64,000 nucleotides of DNA from Bryum argenteum (Eukaryota > Streptophyta > Bryopsida > Bryales > Bryaceae): assembly GCA_037043015.1 (NCBI GenBank), contig CM073326.1, forward strand, positions 15,198,345 to 15,262,344. Direction: 5' to 3'. Below, piece by piece: positions 15,001 to 25,038 of the stretch (position 1 is its first letter; the number at the start of each line of letters is the position of its first letter). The translations under genes and the position numbers were made by a program. The notes beneath the pieces are model-generated. The model had not been told where the DNA came from. It made no database searches and saw nothing but the letters and a program-made list of their open reading frames with translations.

Positions 15001-16518
15001 CCTTTTGGAAACGGGTGGACAATGTGTGACAGAGCAATACAGCTTCAACGGGAGGGAAAAGCAAAGAAGATGTGGTGATGGAACTTGCAATTGAGTTTTC
15101 TCTCCGCTTACCAGGACCTTTTGATATCGAGTTAGCCCGCTTTCGGTATCCAGTCAAGTATTACGAAAGCATGAACTCGGTTCTTCACCAAGAAATGATC
15201 CGCTACAACCGCCTTACTGAAGTAAGCCAATATTCGGAACAATAAGGCTACCTCGGTCATGTAAGAGTGTAGATCTACGTTGTTATGTCCCGTGGGCATA
15301 TCATCACGGGTAGGTCGAACGGGCAATTTATTCACGCCAGGCCTACAAGGGTTTGGTGTTCTTATCTATTTAGATCTACGTTCCGTATAATTTATTATGC
15401 CTTAAAACTCAGAAGAGCTGAGAATACGCCTTTTATTAGAACTGTCTTCTCGTCGTGGATGCTCATGGAACCATGATGTGCGCAGGTTGTGCGCGCTAGC
15501 TTAATAACAACCAAGAAAACCCTGAGTGGACTTGTGGTTATGTCAGCGGACATCGACAAGCTTGTCAACAGTATGTACCTGGCCAAAATGCCAGCAATGT
15601 GGGCACCCGTCTCTTACCCAACTATGATGCCCATCACGAGCTATTTCCAAGACTTGCTAAACCGCTTGAAGATGCTCCAGTCTTGGTTCGACTATGGGCC
15701 GCCCTCGAAGTTCTGGATCAGTGGATTCTACTTCACACATGCCTTTTTGACAGGTTAGTACTTCCAAGCCCTTAAGTTAGTCTCCCAGCACTTAGTACTT
15801 CACAATCCTTTCACAAATCTGGCCCTCACAGATCTCCTGTATAATCTTTACTCCATAAAAGGCCACAACCATCTGATAAGCAATTTCTGACGCAACCCAA
15901 TTGTTCACTGGAACCGAATAAGAATTTTAGTTTAAAAACAAAAAAACCAAAGATATCGTAGAAACCCTTGCCAAGATGGTTGCAGTTTCCAACATACAAT
16001 ATCCTGATAGTTCCTCTTAAATTATATTGCGGGGTGATTTTTATGCTTGATGCGTTCATTGAGACAAGATGGTTATGCATCTGACATTGTTTCGATCAGG
16101 TATTCTCCAAAACTATGCCCGTAAGTACAAGATACCAATCGACACGGTGATATTCCAGTACCAGACGATGCCAAAGGACGGAAACTATGACATAAAGCCA
16201 GAAGACGGTTGCTATAGCTACGGGATGTTCCTAGAAGGAGCCAGGTGGAGCGATGAAGACATGCTCCTGGCAGAATCCAGGCCGAAGCAGCTCTTCACTC
16301 CAGCCCCTCTGATATGGATGCAACCCACAGAGATCTCGAAGAAGCGGCAGTTTCCACAATACTTGTGCCCGGTCTACCGCACAACAGAACGACGGGGCGT
16401 TCTGGCCACCACCGGGCACTCGTCCAACTTCGTCAACAACGTTGAGCTTCCTTCGGACAAACCGAATGACCACTGGACCCGCCGCGGTGTCGCCATGCTC
16501 CTCTCTCTAAGCGACTAA
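1..16518 (+). CDS. Axonemal inner-arm dynein heavy chain, DNAH7-type (3' part, 34 exons)
   Basis: ATP-driven minus-end microtubule motor of flagellar inner arms; here it implies motile sperm. The left edge cuts the gene: 3,038 codons are present, so roughly the first 1,000 residues of a usual ~4,000-residue chain are missing. Exons read from GT-AG borders: 2-243, 382-610, 832-1056, 1283-1425, 1808-1986, 2184-2356, 2472-2773, 3006-3312, 3507-3821, 4045-4942, 5190-5296, 5468-5634, 5908-6121, 6407-6804, 6954-7251, 7459-7575, 7754-8038, 8191-8403, 8531-8776, 8963-9097, 9385-9657, 9867-10055, 10430-10822, 10993-11265, 11584-11763, 11913-12151, 12338-12665, 13015-13353, 13512-13796, 14052-14294, 14504-14809, 15033-15221, 15486-15753, 16100-16518. 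Their sum (9,117 nt) is divisible by three with no internal stop, so the gene looks functional. The family call rests on motifs such as [11 protein letters not shown] and [13 protein letters not shown], typical of DNAH3/7/12 single-headed inner-arm dyneins. A few borders (e.g. 13353) are less certain. Confidence 0.93.
2..1425 (+). other. Dynein linker region (exons 1-4 of the visible gene)
   Basis: These four exons encode the end of the linker, the lever that moves over the AAA ring during the power stroke. Signature stretches are [37 protein letters not shown] and [19 protein letters not shown], all family landmarks just before AAA1. Exon 1 opens already in frame at base 2, so the true start lies outside the window. 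Exon-intron phases agree through the block. Confidence 0.88.
1808..6121 (+). other. Dynein AAA1, AAA2 and AAA3 modules
   Basis: AAA1 is the main ATPase. Its Walker A GPAGTGKT is split by the intron at 1987-2183, and its Walker B reads [13 protein letters not shown]2 (exon 3507-3821) carries GYSYGAKT where the usual pattern ends in GGKT or GKT, followed by [15 protein letters not shown]; sensor/arginine-finger type residues follow in the 4045-4942 exon ([11 protein letters not shown]). AAA3 has Walker A GPTGTGKT split by the intron at 4943-5189, Walker [11 protein letters not shown], then [13 protein letters not shown]. Both split P-loops are interrupted by phase-1 introns, though not at the same residue. 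Confidence 0.9.
6407..10055 (+). other. Dynein AAA4, stalk coiled coil and microtubule-binding tip
   Basis: AAA4 has the dynein-typical P-loop variant [10 protein letters not shown] (exon 6954-7251). The stalk's outgoing coiled coil is in 8531-8776 (long E/K/A/Q heptads). The microtubule-binding tip lies in 8963-9657, with [27 protein letters not shown] and [19 protein letters not shown]. The returning coiled coil is in 9867-10055 (heptads such as [20 protein letters not shown]). Distances between helices and tip fit the family. Confidence 0.9.
10430..16518 (+). other. Dynein AAA5, AAA6 and C-terminal domain
   Basis: AAA5 begins with [15 protein letters not shown] and contains [16 protein letters not shown] and [18 protein letters not shown]6 includes [18 protein letters not shown] and [16 protein letters not shown]. 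The C-terminal domain runs through [48 protein letters not shown] and the last exon, which ends [10 protein letters not shown] then TAA at 16516-16518. The retained C-terminal domain matches axonemal dyneins. Nothing is broken. Confidence 0.9.
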
Positions 16519-17540
16519 CAGGTCATCCATACAAGCTCACAATCCGAAGTAACTATCGGAGTTGCATGGAGGGCACCATGTTCACCTCATCACCATAAGC
16601 TCCTACAACAGAAGCTCGCTCTTTTTTGCACCAAATGGAAGCCCCAGGAGGTGTTGGCAAGTGAGGGAGACCATCTACCTTCTAATCTACAGATACTCCC
16701 TCGGTATCCTTGCGGTGTAGGAATTGGTCTTATTCATGCATTGAACAGATCGAGAATGGGGTGGGCATTAACTTAAGTGGGCACTTCCGCTGGCAGGTTT
16801 TGGGATTAGCTGTTATTGTCTTTGAACAAGACGTTTTGTTCATAAAACCACAACAGCTACCGCGAGAGAGGAAAATGCCAATTTTCTCATTGGCTAGTCA
16901 GGTGAGAGCTGCTGAACCTCGTGCCTACTGTGTACTCTTTCTTTATTAAAATCCTTAAAACTTAAGAGTGTTACAATGTCCAATCTTTCTCCAGTCTTGA
17001 AGAGTAAATGTCCATGAATACACCCATCTATCCGATAATCGGTCACTTTTTAAAAATAATAACCACCAAGATTCAAGCTATTGTGAGAGAACGAGCTTCA
17101 TTGATATATAAGGTAAAATGAAACTGAGAACTTCACTTTACTATACTTATTCAGTACATATCATGAACCTTCTTGCACACGTGGTTGAAATCCTGAAGAG
17201 AGCTCTCTTAGAAGGAATGTTCCAAAGTCATTAAATGATTTGCTGGCGTATTTACAATACTTCAATGGTCCATAAGGCCAATGATCTAATCTATGAGCTT
17301 TCTAATTGGCTCTACCTATACAAATGGTACCTGAATATAATTGCTTTTCCATTAGCAACAAATACACATTACTGATTAATGATACACTAATCATTCAACT
17401 TTGGAGGTATATTCACCCACCCTCCTGTTGAAGCTTTTGAAAAGACCTACCTTCCAAATCTACGAATTTAGTACAGACTAATTAAACAACAAAAATGCCC
17501 TTATTGATTTATGATGACATTGGGCAGCAGAAAGCCAATG
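16519..17540. other. Convergent 3' untranslated / intergenic region
   Basis: This stretch lies between the stop codons of two converging genes and must hold both 3' UTRs. AT content rises after about 16950. No conserved coding region is seen; the 80-codon frame at 16710-16949 has no recognisable content and overlaps the likely dynein 3' UTR. No transposon ends were noticed. Confidence 0.6.
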
Positions 17541-19274
17541 TTAGGCAGCAGCAACCCCAACCTCAGCATCCTCCACCTCCGAGTGGAAAACAAAGCTAGG
17601 AAACGTAGTGGTAATGTCCCTGCGCAGAGATTAAAGGCCACAAACTGAATTTACTTCTTCTTGAACATAAATATTTGTCAGTGCGCAACTCAAGAATACT
17701 CTAGTTTATGTTCATTTTGTTCTGGCCAAGATTTGATTACTTAAGAAAAATGAAACGTGGTTCTAAAGCCTCAATACAAGTTCTAGAGTTTTCCATAGTC
17801 AGTTCACTTACTTGAGATACGGCAACGTCATGTTCTTCATGAGCGAGGGGTGACGTTGCACAAGGCTCTTCCACTCATGCTGATCGATTTTCCCTACTTC
17901 CTTTGGAGCAGCCTCTGCAAAAGTCTGCCACCCCAAAAAAAGTAGGACCAGAAAACCGTCAAAATTTCAAGTTAACAAGTTGATAATTTTGAAACGTGTC
18001 TAAGAGAATTCAACTAGAAAGAGAAAGAGAACTATTGTGTTAAAGTTATAAGGTTGTTGTGTCACTAGTGGAAAGGTGATATGAGTAAAGCCATAGTGTG
18101 TACATAATTCAACTTTCAACTCTCTAACATTTAACATTGGAGAGTTAACATTGGAAATTTGTGATAGAAATGCAGGTTACCTTGTCTAAGATGGTTTCTA
18201 TCACATCATCCGATAATTTCATGTCCGACTCCGACAGCAATGCTACCACCATTTCCCTCACCTGTCCACCCATACCCATTTCTTCTGTCAAATTGGAATC
18301 CAAATTCTATAACATCCTTCAAATGATGGTAATAAGAGTGATACTTACTTCATCGCGTTCAATGAAGCCGGTCTTCCGCAGATCATAGAGTTGAAATGCA
18401 ACTGCACAAGAAGTAACACATATACACCCTTAATTTTGATAATACGAGTTTCTTGTAAGGAAATGTCGAATGAATGCAAAATGTACTTAGAAAGCTGCTG
18501 TTGGGAATTATTAGGAGAGAGATGTACACGCAGTCTTTTCGTCAAACGGAGCCGCAGGATGGAAGACACTCAGAGAGCGCACAAACTCTCCGAACTCAAT
18601 AACACCATTTTGCTTCGTATCGAACAGATCGAAAATCTGACAGACAAGGAACAACAAAAGAAGATTCAAGTCAATCCCTACAACGAATATTCGCATTGAC
18701 ATCGAAAGCATGCCACATTCTTCAACACAAAACCCTGAGAAAAGCTTAAATAACTTACCCTATCAGCAAAAAGGTTCGCCTTCTTGCTGTTTTTGAAAAG
18801 CGCAAGCTGAAACTCTTCCTGCTCAAAACCACAACAATCGAAGCAGTCAATATATTTTCATTCCACCGTCAGAAACCACTTTAAGCTTATTAAACCCTAA
18901 CAAGGTTGATTTCAACTATGATCGTAAAAAATAAAGAACCTAGATGAGTTGCAGCACCTTGTGAATGAGACCGTCGTTGATCACGGAGCTGCTAATTTTC
19001 TTAAAAAGCTCAAAGAGAGCTTCCACTTCACTCACACTAACTGCACCACAAACCAAAAAAATTCATCAATCGAACACACAATAGCCCTAATATAACCTGA
19101 TCAAATCATGCTCGTGAAGGAGTCTGATCCTAACACCATCACCGCTATTTCGATAAGGAAGTCGACTAGAGATTGAACCGAGATTAACTTACAAGCAGTT
19201 TCTTGAGCGAGAATCTGGGGATCCTCGTAACCGGGCGGCAGTCGGGTCTTCTGCTTGGAGTGGAAACAGCCCAT
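17541..19274 (-). CDS. CBL: Calcineurin B-like (CBL) calcium sensor, 8 exons, 219 aa
   Basis: EF-hand calcium sensor that binds and recruits CIPK/SnRK3 kinases to membranes for potassium, nitrate and stress signalling. Exons (reverse order of coordinates): 19193-19274, 18958-19040, 18759-18818, 18528-18636, 18349-18401, 18181-18261, 17812-17924, 17541-17619; together 660 nt in one frame. The start MGCFHSK is an N-myristoylation signal with Cys3 for possible S-acylation, so membrane anchoring is expected. EF-hand-like segments include [20 protein letters not shown] and [16 protein letters not shown]. The C-terminal FPSFVF fits the FPSF motif, whose serine is phosphorylated by CIPKs in known CBLs. 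A few residues after it ([10 protein letters not shown]) form a short species-specific tail. The 5' UTR appears split by an intron just upstream of the ATG (acceptor near 19280). Confidence 0.93.
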
Positions 19275-19971
19275 AATTTCTGCAATGAACCAAGTTTCAG
19301 GCCTCCATAAATGAAAGGATCGATCACGGCTGTACCTGCAACCGCAACCGTGAACAGATAGTTACTGGCAACCCTAGACAGGCTGCTTCTATCACACAGA
19401 CCGATTAATATTTGAATACTAAGGCCGATGATTCTCCGCCCCTACTCAGTGATCGGACACCACTCACCAGAAGAAACATTCGGTAAACTTGCAGGTAGCT
19501 AACTAGCAAGCTACGAGTGAATCCTTCAGCGAATGAATAGTGGCATCGAGTGCCTGGGTTCAGGGACCCCATCGTAAGTTACCGGGAACTAAACTAGGAT
19601 CAACAGTTGATGATTCAACATGAGAGCGAATGAACGGTGGAAAGGAGCAAGCGAGCGTGGCAAGCATAGATGAAATTGATAAGAAGAGAGTATTTTTTAG
19701 TTTACTAGACTAGCTTGATGCGATTCGGGTGCATCGGGTGGAGGTGCTACGCATCGATGTAGATGGATTGTTTTGTTTTCGATGGGGTGCACGTGTCTGC
19801 GGCAGTTGACCCTGGTCCATCTGTCGCTTCGTCCGTCTTCTTCGTCGCTCCTCTATCCATCGCTCTCGGTGACGACGCTTTTGGTGACTGCTGCCTAGAC
19901 TCCTCAAGACTAGAGTACAGTACACTATGGTAGAGTAGCCAAAAATGGCGCATTGTCGAAAATGAGCCCTG
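19275..19971. promoter_or_regulatory. CBL 5' UTR and upstream region
   Basis: Upstream of the CBL start the minus strand shows an acceptor-like tgcag just before AAATTATGG, implying a spliced leader. The rest of the stretch to the repeat at about 19972 holds no recognisable gene. The roughly 100-codon arginine-rich minus-strand frame around 19710-20021 looks like chance coding, because it has low complexity and no family resemblance. Confidence 0.4.
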
Positions 19972-20260
19972 TCACGTACATAATAGCTTCTCCATACAAC
20001 AGTACCGTGTACACACTGCAAAGATTATAGGGCGTCACTTTAGGGCACCATTTTAAGTACACCTATATTTCCATCTTTAAAAATTTATTACTTACTGTAA
20101 AAGAGTCGAAAAATGATGATTCCACTTGCTCTAGTTTTCTACTAATTTTCCCCATGCACAAAAATTGCTTGCGCTGGCCACATTCCTGTAGATTTTCTGT
20201 GCTGAAAATTGCACCATTATAGGACACCTTACCATAGTATCAAATGAGGCTGAAATTTTG
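19972..20260 (+). repeat. Dispersed repeat family E, copy 1
   Basis: Unclassified repeat of about 200-290 bp recognised by GTACATAATAGC near its left side, then a TATAGGG(C/T)GTCA box, GGGCACCATTTT, an AAAAATTCAT-like stretch and CCATGCA(C/G). Five copies occur in the window (about 19972, 20945, 38115, 39235 and 44480). No coding capacity and no clear terminal inverted repeats are seen. Confidence 0.65.
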
Positions 20261-20944
20261 CAAGAGCTAGAAGAGAAACTCCAACCTATTCAGAGGCTGG
20301 TGTGAATAGAGTGTTCGTTCGACCTATCCTTGAATGTATGCCCGGAGGCCATCACACCAATGGTGGTATTACTAATCCCTCTCAAGGTAGACACTATGCT
20401 AGTTCCTACCTAGCCATTAGAGATACCCCACATGGTATCTCCCCAAAGGACTTTGAGTACTCATACAACGAGGTTCAAGAATCTGTCATCATAGTTGGAT
20501 ATGTGGACTATGGTGTTGAGCATTGTTCAAGAATCGGCCATCATAGTTGGATGCACGTAGTGGTAATGAGAGATCCACCCTTGTCTTGGGGCATTATTCG
20601 TCTCAAAAACTAATCTCAACAAGTTCAAAAAATGAAAAATACAATCGAGATTCCATGTTGAAACACTATCTAAATTTTTTTGTAGTTGAAACACAATCAC
20701 AACCTATAATAGTGTTTCAACATAGTGTTTCAAGTTTCAACCCCATTTTGCACTAGTGCAAGGGACCTGTTTGTTGCTGAGGACACCCATCAAAAGAGTT
20801 GGTGGGAAGTCCTTGAACACCCATCAAAAGAGTTCAGAGAATGGCAATCAATATTCTAACTCTTAGACAATGGAGGCATTTTATGCATTAAGGTGAGAGT
20901 GCTAAAAAATGGAGCGATACCAATAATGAAACTTTAGGAGTCTC
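20261..20944. other. Interval between two direct copies of repeat E
   Basis: The interval between two same-orientation copies holds no recognisable gene. A 103-codon plus frame at 20302-20613 lacks any known motif. A short direct repeat with the core CCCATCAAAAGAGTT appears twice near 20790 and 20823. The layout could be a small element with long direct terminal repeats, but typical TG...CA ends were not found. Confidence 0.4.
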
Positions 20945-21190
20945 ATCAAAGAGGTACATAATAGCTTTAAAAGTTTTATGTACATACTCATTTCTGACAC
21001 TATAGGGTGTCAAATTTGGGCACCATTTCTGGAACACCTATAGAATCACTTTCAAAAATTCATACCAAATTGTGCGAGAGTCCAAAAATCCTGAACCCAC
21101 TTTAACTATCCTTCCACTCACTTTCCCCATGCAGGGAAATTTGCTACCAATCTCTTAATTTGAAATTTGAGCCATTATTGAGCAATCTCC
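20945..21190 (+). repeat. Dispersed repeat family E, copy 2
   Basis: Same order of motifs as copy 1: AGAGGTACATAATAGC, TATAGGGTGTCA, GGGCACCATTT, AAAAATTCATA, CCCCATGCA and GAGCCATTATTGAGC at its right side. Divergence from copy 1 is visible by eye. Confidence 0.65.
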
Positions 21191-21332
21191 TTGTCACAAC
21201 ACGCGTTTGATAGCTCAAAAAATGTTCTCAATAGATGAGCCTCTTCCTCTACTTCTAATTTATTGTCTTAATTCATGTCATATTCATGTGTCAAAACAAC
21301 TTGAATATGGTTGCTTAGGCTTACATCGTTAA

Positions 21333-22305
21333 CCCCTAAACGCCTGATCCTATTTTTAGCAGAAAAGCACATTTCCATAGAAATCGTCATAGATGAAAAT
21401 CAAGAGAAGCTATTAAGATCTCAACCGTACAAACTTGTAATAGACTTATTGAATATCATGTGGACCAAAATTTGAGTCATGAGGCCTTATAGATCGGGAG
21501 ATCATAACATATTAATATAAAAAACAAACCGCAAAATTTCATCATTTTCACTTCGAGGTGGAAATGCTACCAATATACCTATTGCAATGAAAAAATCCCC
21601 AACTAGAAAAATGTTCACCTTCATCTTAATAAGTCTTTTACCCAACAAAAATTCATCAAAAATATTTTTTGGATCAAATAAAAGCCATGCAATGGTAAAA
21701 CTACCGAACATTTTTCAAAGGAAAAATAGTCCAAAACTAGACCCTTTGCATTCAATTTCATGCCTTATCTTCAAAACATCTTCGATCTTGTTAAGGTTTC
21801 TACCACTTAGACTAGACTCTAATTGGAGGCCATCCCAAAAAATTAAGTTGAATTCCAACGGTGGATGAGGGAGATATAGCTCATCAAATATCATCCATTT
21901 TCTCACTTTTTCTGTTGACAAAACATCATTGCAAATCCAATAGCAAAATCATTTGGATCAAAAAACTTCTCACTACAAAGTTGTTAAGAATCACCATAAG
22001 ATCATGACCATGGAAAAAAAAAAAACATGAGAAACTATTTTTAATTTCACATAATTGGCTTGCAATGGTAATACATGCCCCATGCTTGGAAACCTAAAAA
22101 CAAGAGTTGCTTTCACTAAAGTGCATTCCATTAATTCATAATTTATTGTATGGGCTTGAAAATTTCACAACACAAACTAGACTTGATTTGGAACCTAATC
22201 CAAGTGATTTCATCCAAAACGGACCTCGGATGAAGAAAATATGGCTCTTCAAAGTTGATGATGTACATCCAAAATGTCGTTTTTCGACATCGTGGGCGTT
22301 TAAGG
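21333..22305 (+). mobile_element. Non-autonomous TIR element, family D, ~0.98 kb, copy 1
   Basis: The element opens with ACCCCTAAACGCC and closes with GGGCGTTTAAGGGT, flanked by TA on each side, as in Tc1/mariner-type insertions. It is colinear over its whole length with 61718-62691 (shared landmarks: ACCGTACAAACTTGTAATAG, GAGATCATAACATATTA, CTTGCAATGGT, TGTCGTTTTTCGACA). No transposase is encoded; the short frames inside are chance. The TIR is less perfect than in the second copy, suggesting an older insertion. Confidence 0.72.
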
Positions 22306-22309
22306 GTTA

Positions 22310-22893
22310 AACGTTTATTTTTTGAGTATAATCTCCTTATGTACAATGTAAATGTACGAACGGCTCAAATGTCTACACTTGCACCACGATAAATTTAAAA
22401 AGTGGTACCCTAATTCATATGAAATCCACGTGACTTCTTATTTTTTATTATATTCATAAAGATAATTGCAAATTTTATGATATTGTTTGGTCCAATCTCC
22501 TACATGCTTTGCACATTTGCTGAAGATGATTTCATTGGCCTCTTCTCAATACGCTTGCCAATCTATGAAGATTTGTGCAATTTTTGAACATCACACATCA
22601 ATATGCAAATGCATGGATCATTTTTTGGAGATAGGACTAATCCAATAATTTCAAGTTTTCTTAGATGTGAATCTCATAAGTCATTTTGATTTCATAAATT
22701 ATATTAAGGAGGTCAAACATATATTCACAAATTTTCAAAACATATAAATGACGTATTCTGATTCCAAACTCTTGACATTTAACAATTTTATATAATACAT
22801 ATATTGATGGTTTATAGTGAGTGTTTAATGTCAAATTTGTATGTAGTTTTTATATATTGTGACAAACAATGTTATAAATATTTCAAATCGACA
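22310..22893. other. AT-rich intergenic region downstream of the SOD gene
   Basis: Very AT-rich sequence between the family D element and the stop codon of the superoxide dismutase reading frame. It must contain the SOD 3' UTR. No gene, repeat boundary or structured RNA is recognisable. Confidence 0.5.
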
Positions 22894-23428
22894 TCATCCT
22901 TTTGCTTGGTATCCAATAATTCCACAAGCAAGCCGTGCACCGGCATTTCCAGTTAACTTGCTTTGTTCGTGGCCTCCACGCCCAAGATCATCTTCATCAG
23001 CATGAATTACAAGTGCACGACCAAGACAAGAATCATTCCCACTTAAATGAAGCATACTACTGCTTATCAAAAATTTAGCAACACCGTCACCACCCGCGAC
23101 GATGTTTCCTAAATCTCCCGCATGACGAACTTCATCAAATATATCTCCATGTTCTACATTGTACGGATTATAATGCGGACCCGTGGAATTGCATCCATTT
23201 GTAGTATCTCCTAAAGCATGAATATGAAGTCCATGCTTACCAGGAGTAAGACTACGTATTTCACCCTCTATAATTGTAGGATTGTTAGGGTGTTGTCCAA
23301 AAGCGATAGTGCCACTTACAATAGGCCCTTCAAGTACACATACTCCTTTATACGGAGCACTAACAAGCATTGCTCTTGCTTGATCATGGTTATTAATTGT
23401 ATCCACTTTAGCTTGCTCTTTTATAATC
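22894..23428 (-). CDS. Cu/Zn superoxide dismutase domain, intronless, probably 3' exon of a fusion gene
   Basis: Converts superoxide to peroxide and oxygen. All metal and catalytic residues are present: [12 protein letters not shown] (two copper histidines and a disulphide Cys), GPHYNP (bridging His), [12 protein letters not shown] (zinc His and Asp), [15 protein letters not shown] (copper His) and [12 protein letters not shown] (catalytic Arg and second Cys). No plastid transit peptide is seen. The exon opens at 23428 after a TTTAG acceptor and reads [13 protein letters not shown] before the domain; the nearest ATG (about 23367) would give an independent 157-residue SOD. The whole domain is in one exon, whereas plant Cu/Zn SOD genes usually carry about seven introns, so a retrocopy origin is likely. 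Codon usage is AT-rich. Confidence 0.88.
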
Positions 23429-23633
23429 CTAAATTTTTTAAAAATAAATTAAAATAGAAAACTTGTTCATAAAATGTTGCTTCATATAAAATGCCTTGAA
23501 AGTTAATAGTTGTAAACTTCATATATCGTACTATTGCATATGATTTTTAGTATTTAAGAGATTTTATATTTAAGCTTATCAACTTATACAATGACTTTTT
23601 TATGTTAATCAAAGTTGAAAGCATGAATCTTAC

Positions 23634-23936
23634 TCAAACTTTTCTGGCAAGTTTGGAATTGCATTAATTTGTGAAGTTCTTTTGATATTATCTTCAATTT
23701 GGTCTGCAAACTGTAGGACTTTACTTAATCTTTCATTTGCACGATCTTGGATACTTTCCCTAGAATTTGCGGAATCATCGTCTTTTAAAATGTCTTTGGA
23801 CATGATTATTGCTTGTTCACTTGCAGTTGTGATTGGCACTTTTGTCGCATAGTCTTCACCCAAATTCATTTCACTTAGTTTTTGTTTAGCAGCTTGAGTT
23901 GATTCACTTAATCTTTTCTTCATATGCAATTGAATT
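23634..23936 (-). CDS. Second exon of the LEA-like/SOD gene
   Basis: Hydrophilic, helical-looking segment with KKRLSESTQAAKQKLSEMNL and SQINAIPNLPEKFE. It ends in a clear donor (TTTGA then GTAAGA at 23633-23632), and the SOD exon begins after TTTAG at 23429; joining them gives an uninterrupted frame ending ...LPEKFE and continuing IIKEQAKV. The 5' border is uncertain: an AG at about 23937 is available, but the phase does not fit the upstream exon directly, so a short extra exon or a different acceptor is needed. No known family was recognised in this segment. Confidence 0.6.
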
Positions 23937-24549
23937 CTATTAGTGAAGATTTGAGAAAATACTTTAATTGAAATTTGTTAACGTCAAGAATTAGAAAGTT
24001 GTAGATCCCAATTTTTGAATGGCTATTGTATAATCAACTATTTGATTTATATGTGATCCAATTTTGGAACAATTGTCAACTAAATCAAGTTTGTACAACA
24101 TTCAAATCTATGTTCCAAAAGTAATAGCTCAAACTCCTTAAGACCTATTTAAGATTATATTTTGCTCAAACTACTTAAGATCTATTTAAGTTTATAATGA
24201 AGCAAGTGCTTTTGCATCATGAAGATGTTCTTGTATGAGAAGAATAATTTAGTAAATTATTTTGATCAAAGAACAAATCAGTCAATAAATATAAAAATAA
24301 TTATACTTAAACTCATACTTAGATTTCATCATAAGAGTTCAAGAACATTTAAAATGTAAAATGTTTCAAGTTAATAAGTTTGAAAGGTGAGAGGAAAAAT
24401 GAAATTGAAAATTTCATGGATACATGCACATCACAAAATATCCAATTAATTTAGGGTATTGTACCAAACTACACATTAAGTTGTTTTTCTTAACTTTATA
24501 TAGTAAAAGTTAGCATGAAATCAAATTCATTCATTCAATTCGTCACCTG

Positions 24550-25038
24550 GATTGCCAATTTCATTTCTTCAGCATTAAATGGGTCTCCCTCTTTAGTAAT
24601 TGATACTGCTCTATAACCTCTATTTTTCATTGAGGCGGCGGCATTCAAAGATTCCACAGATTGTGCAGGTCCGACCTCTTGTGCCATTGTATCTATTGCT
24701 GAAGTTCCTTGTTGTGCATTGTCTCCGGAACCTTGGTATGAAACCAACTTTGAATCTAATGGTGACTTACTTGAATCATTTTCATATCCTTTAATATCTC
24801 TTGACGGATCTTGTTGGTGTTCATCAAACCTCTTATTAAAGATGTCATTACCTTGTTCAGAAACTCGTGAGGGTCCAAGTTCTCGAGAGGCTCCAAGTCC
24901 TTGTGGCGGCATGGCACCTTGATATTGAGCAACTTTTTCAAGTGGTTCATCTTTACCTTTTAATTGAGTGCTTGTTGATTCTTCAACAGATTTTTTTATA
25001 TCTCCTCTTGCTTGTCCATCATATTGTAGATTTGCCAT
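24550..25038 (-). CDS. Hydrophilic LEA/SMP-like first exon
   Basis: Starts MANLQYDGQARGDIKK and is rich in Gln, Ser, Gly, Asp and Lys with almost no hydrophobic stretches, as in late-embryogenesis-abundant and seed-maturation-type proteins that protect cells during drying. It includes YRAVSITKEGDPFNAEEMK and ends at a donor CAG/GTGACG (24549). The family assignment is tentative, based on composition. It lies directly upstream, on the same strand, of the exon that splices to SOD, so it is likely the start of one gene; it could also be a separate gene. Confidence 0.55.

Noticed and set aside
19710-20021. Arginine-rich minus-strand frame as a gene
   Set aside because: Low complexity, no family motif, partly overlaps repeat E, no splice or start context.
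20261-20944. LTR-retrotransposon bounded by repeat E
   Set aside because: No TG...CA ends, primer site or target duplication; interiors of the two pairs do not match.
23367-23406. GTG at 23406 as the SOD start codon
   Set aside because: GTG starts are not expected in a plant nuclear gene; either the splice-linked frame or the ATG near 23367 is more likely.
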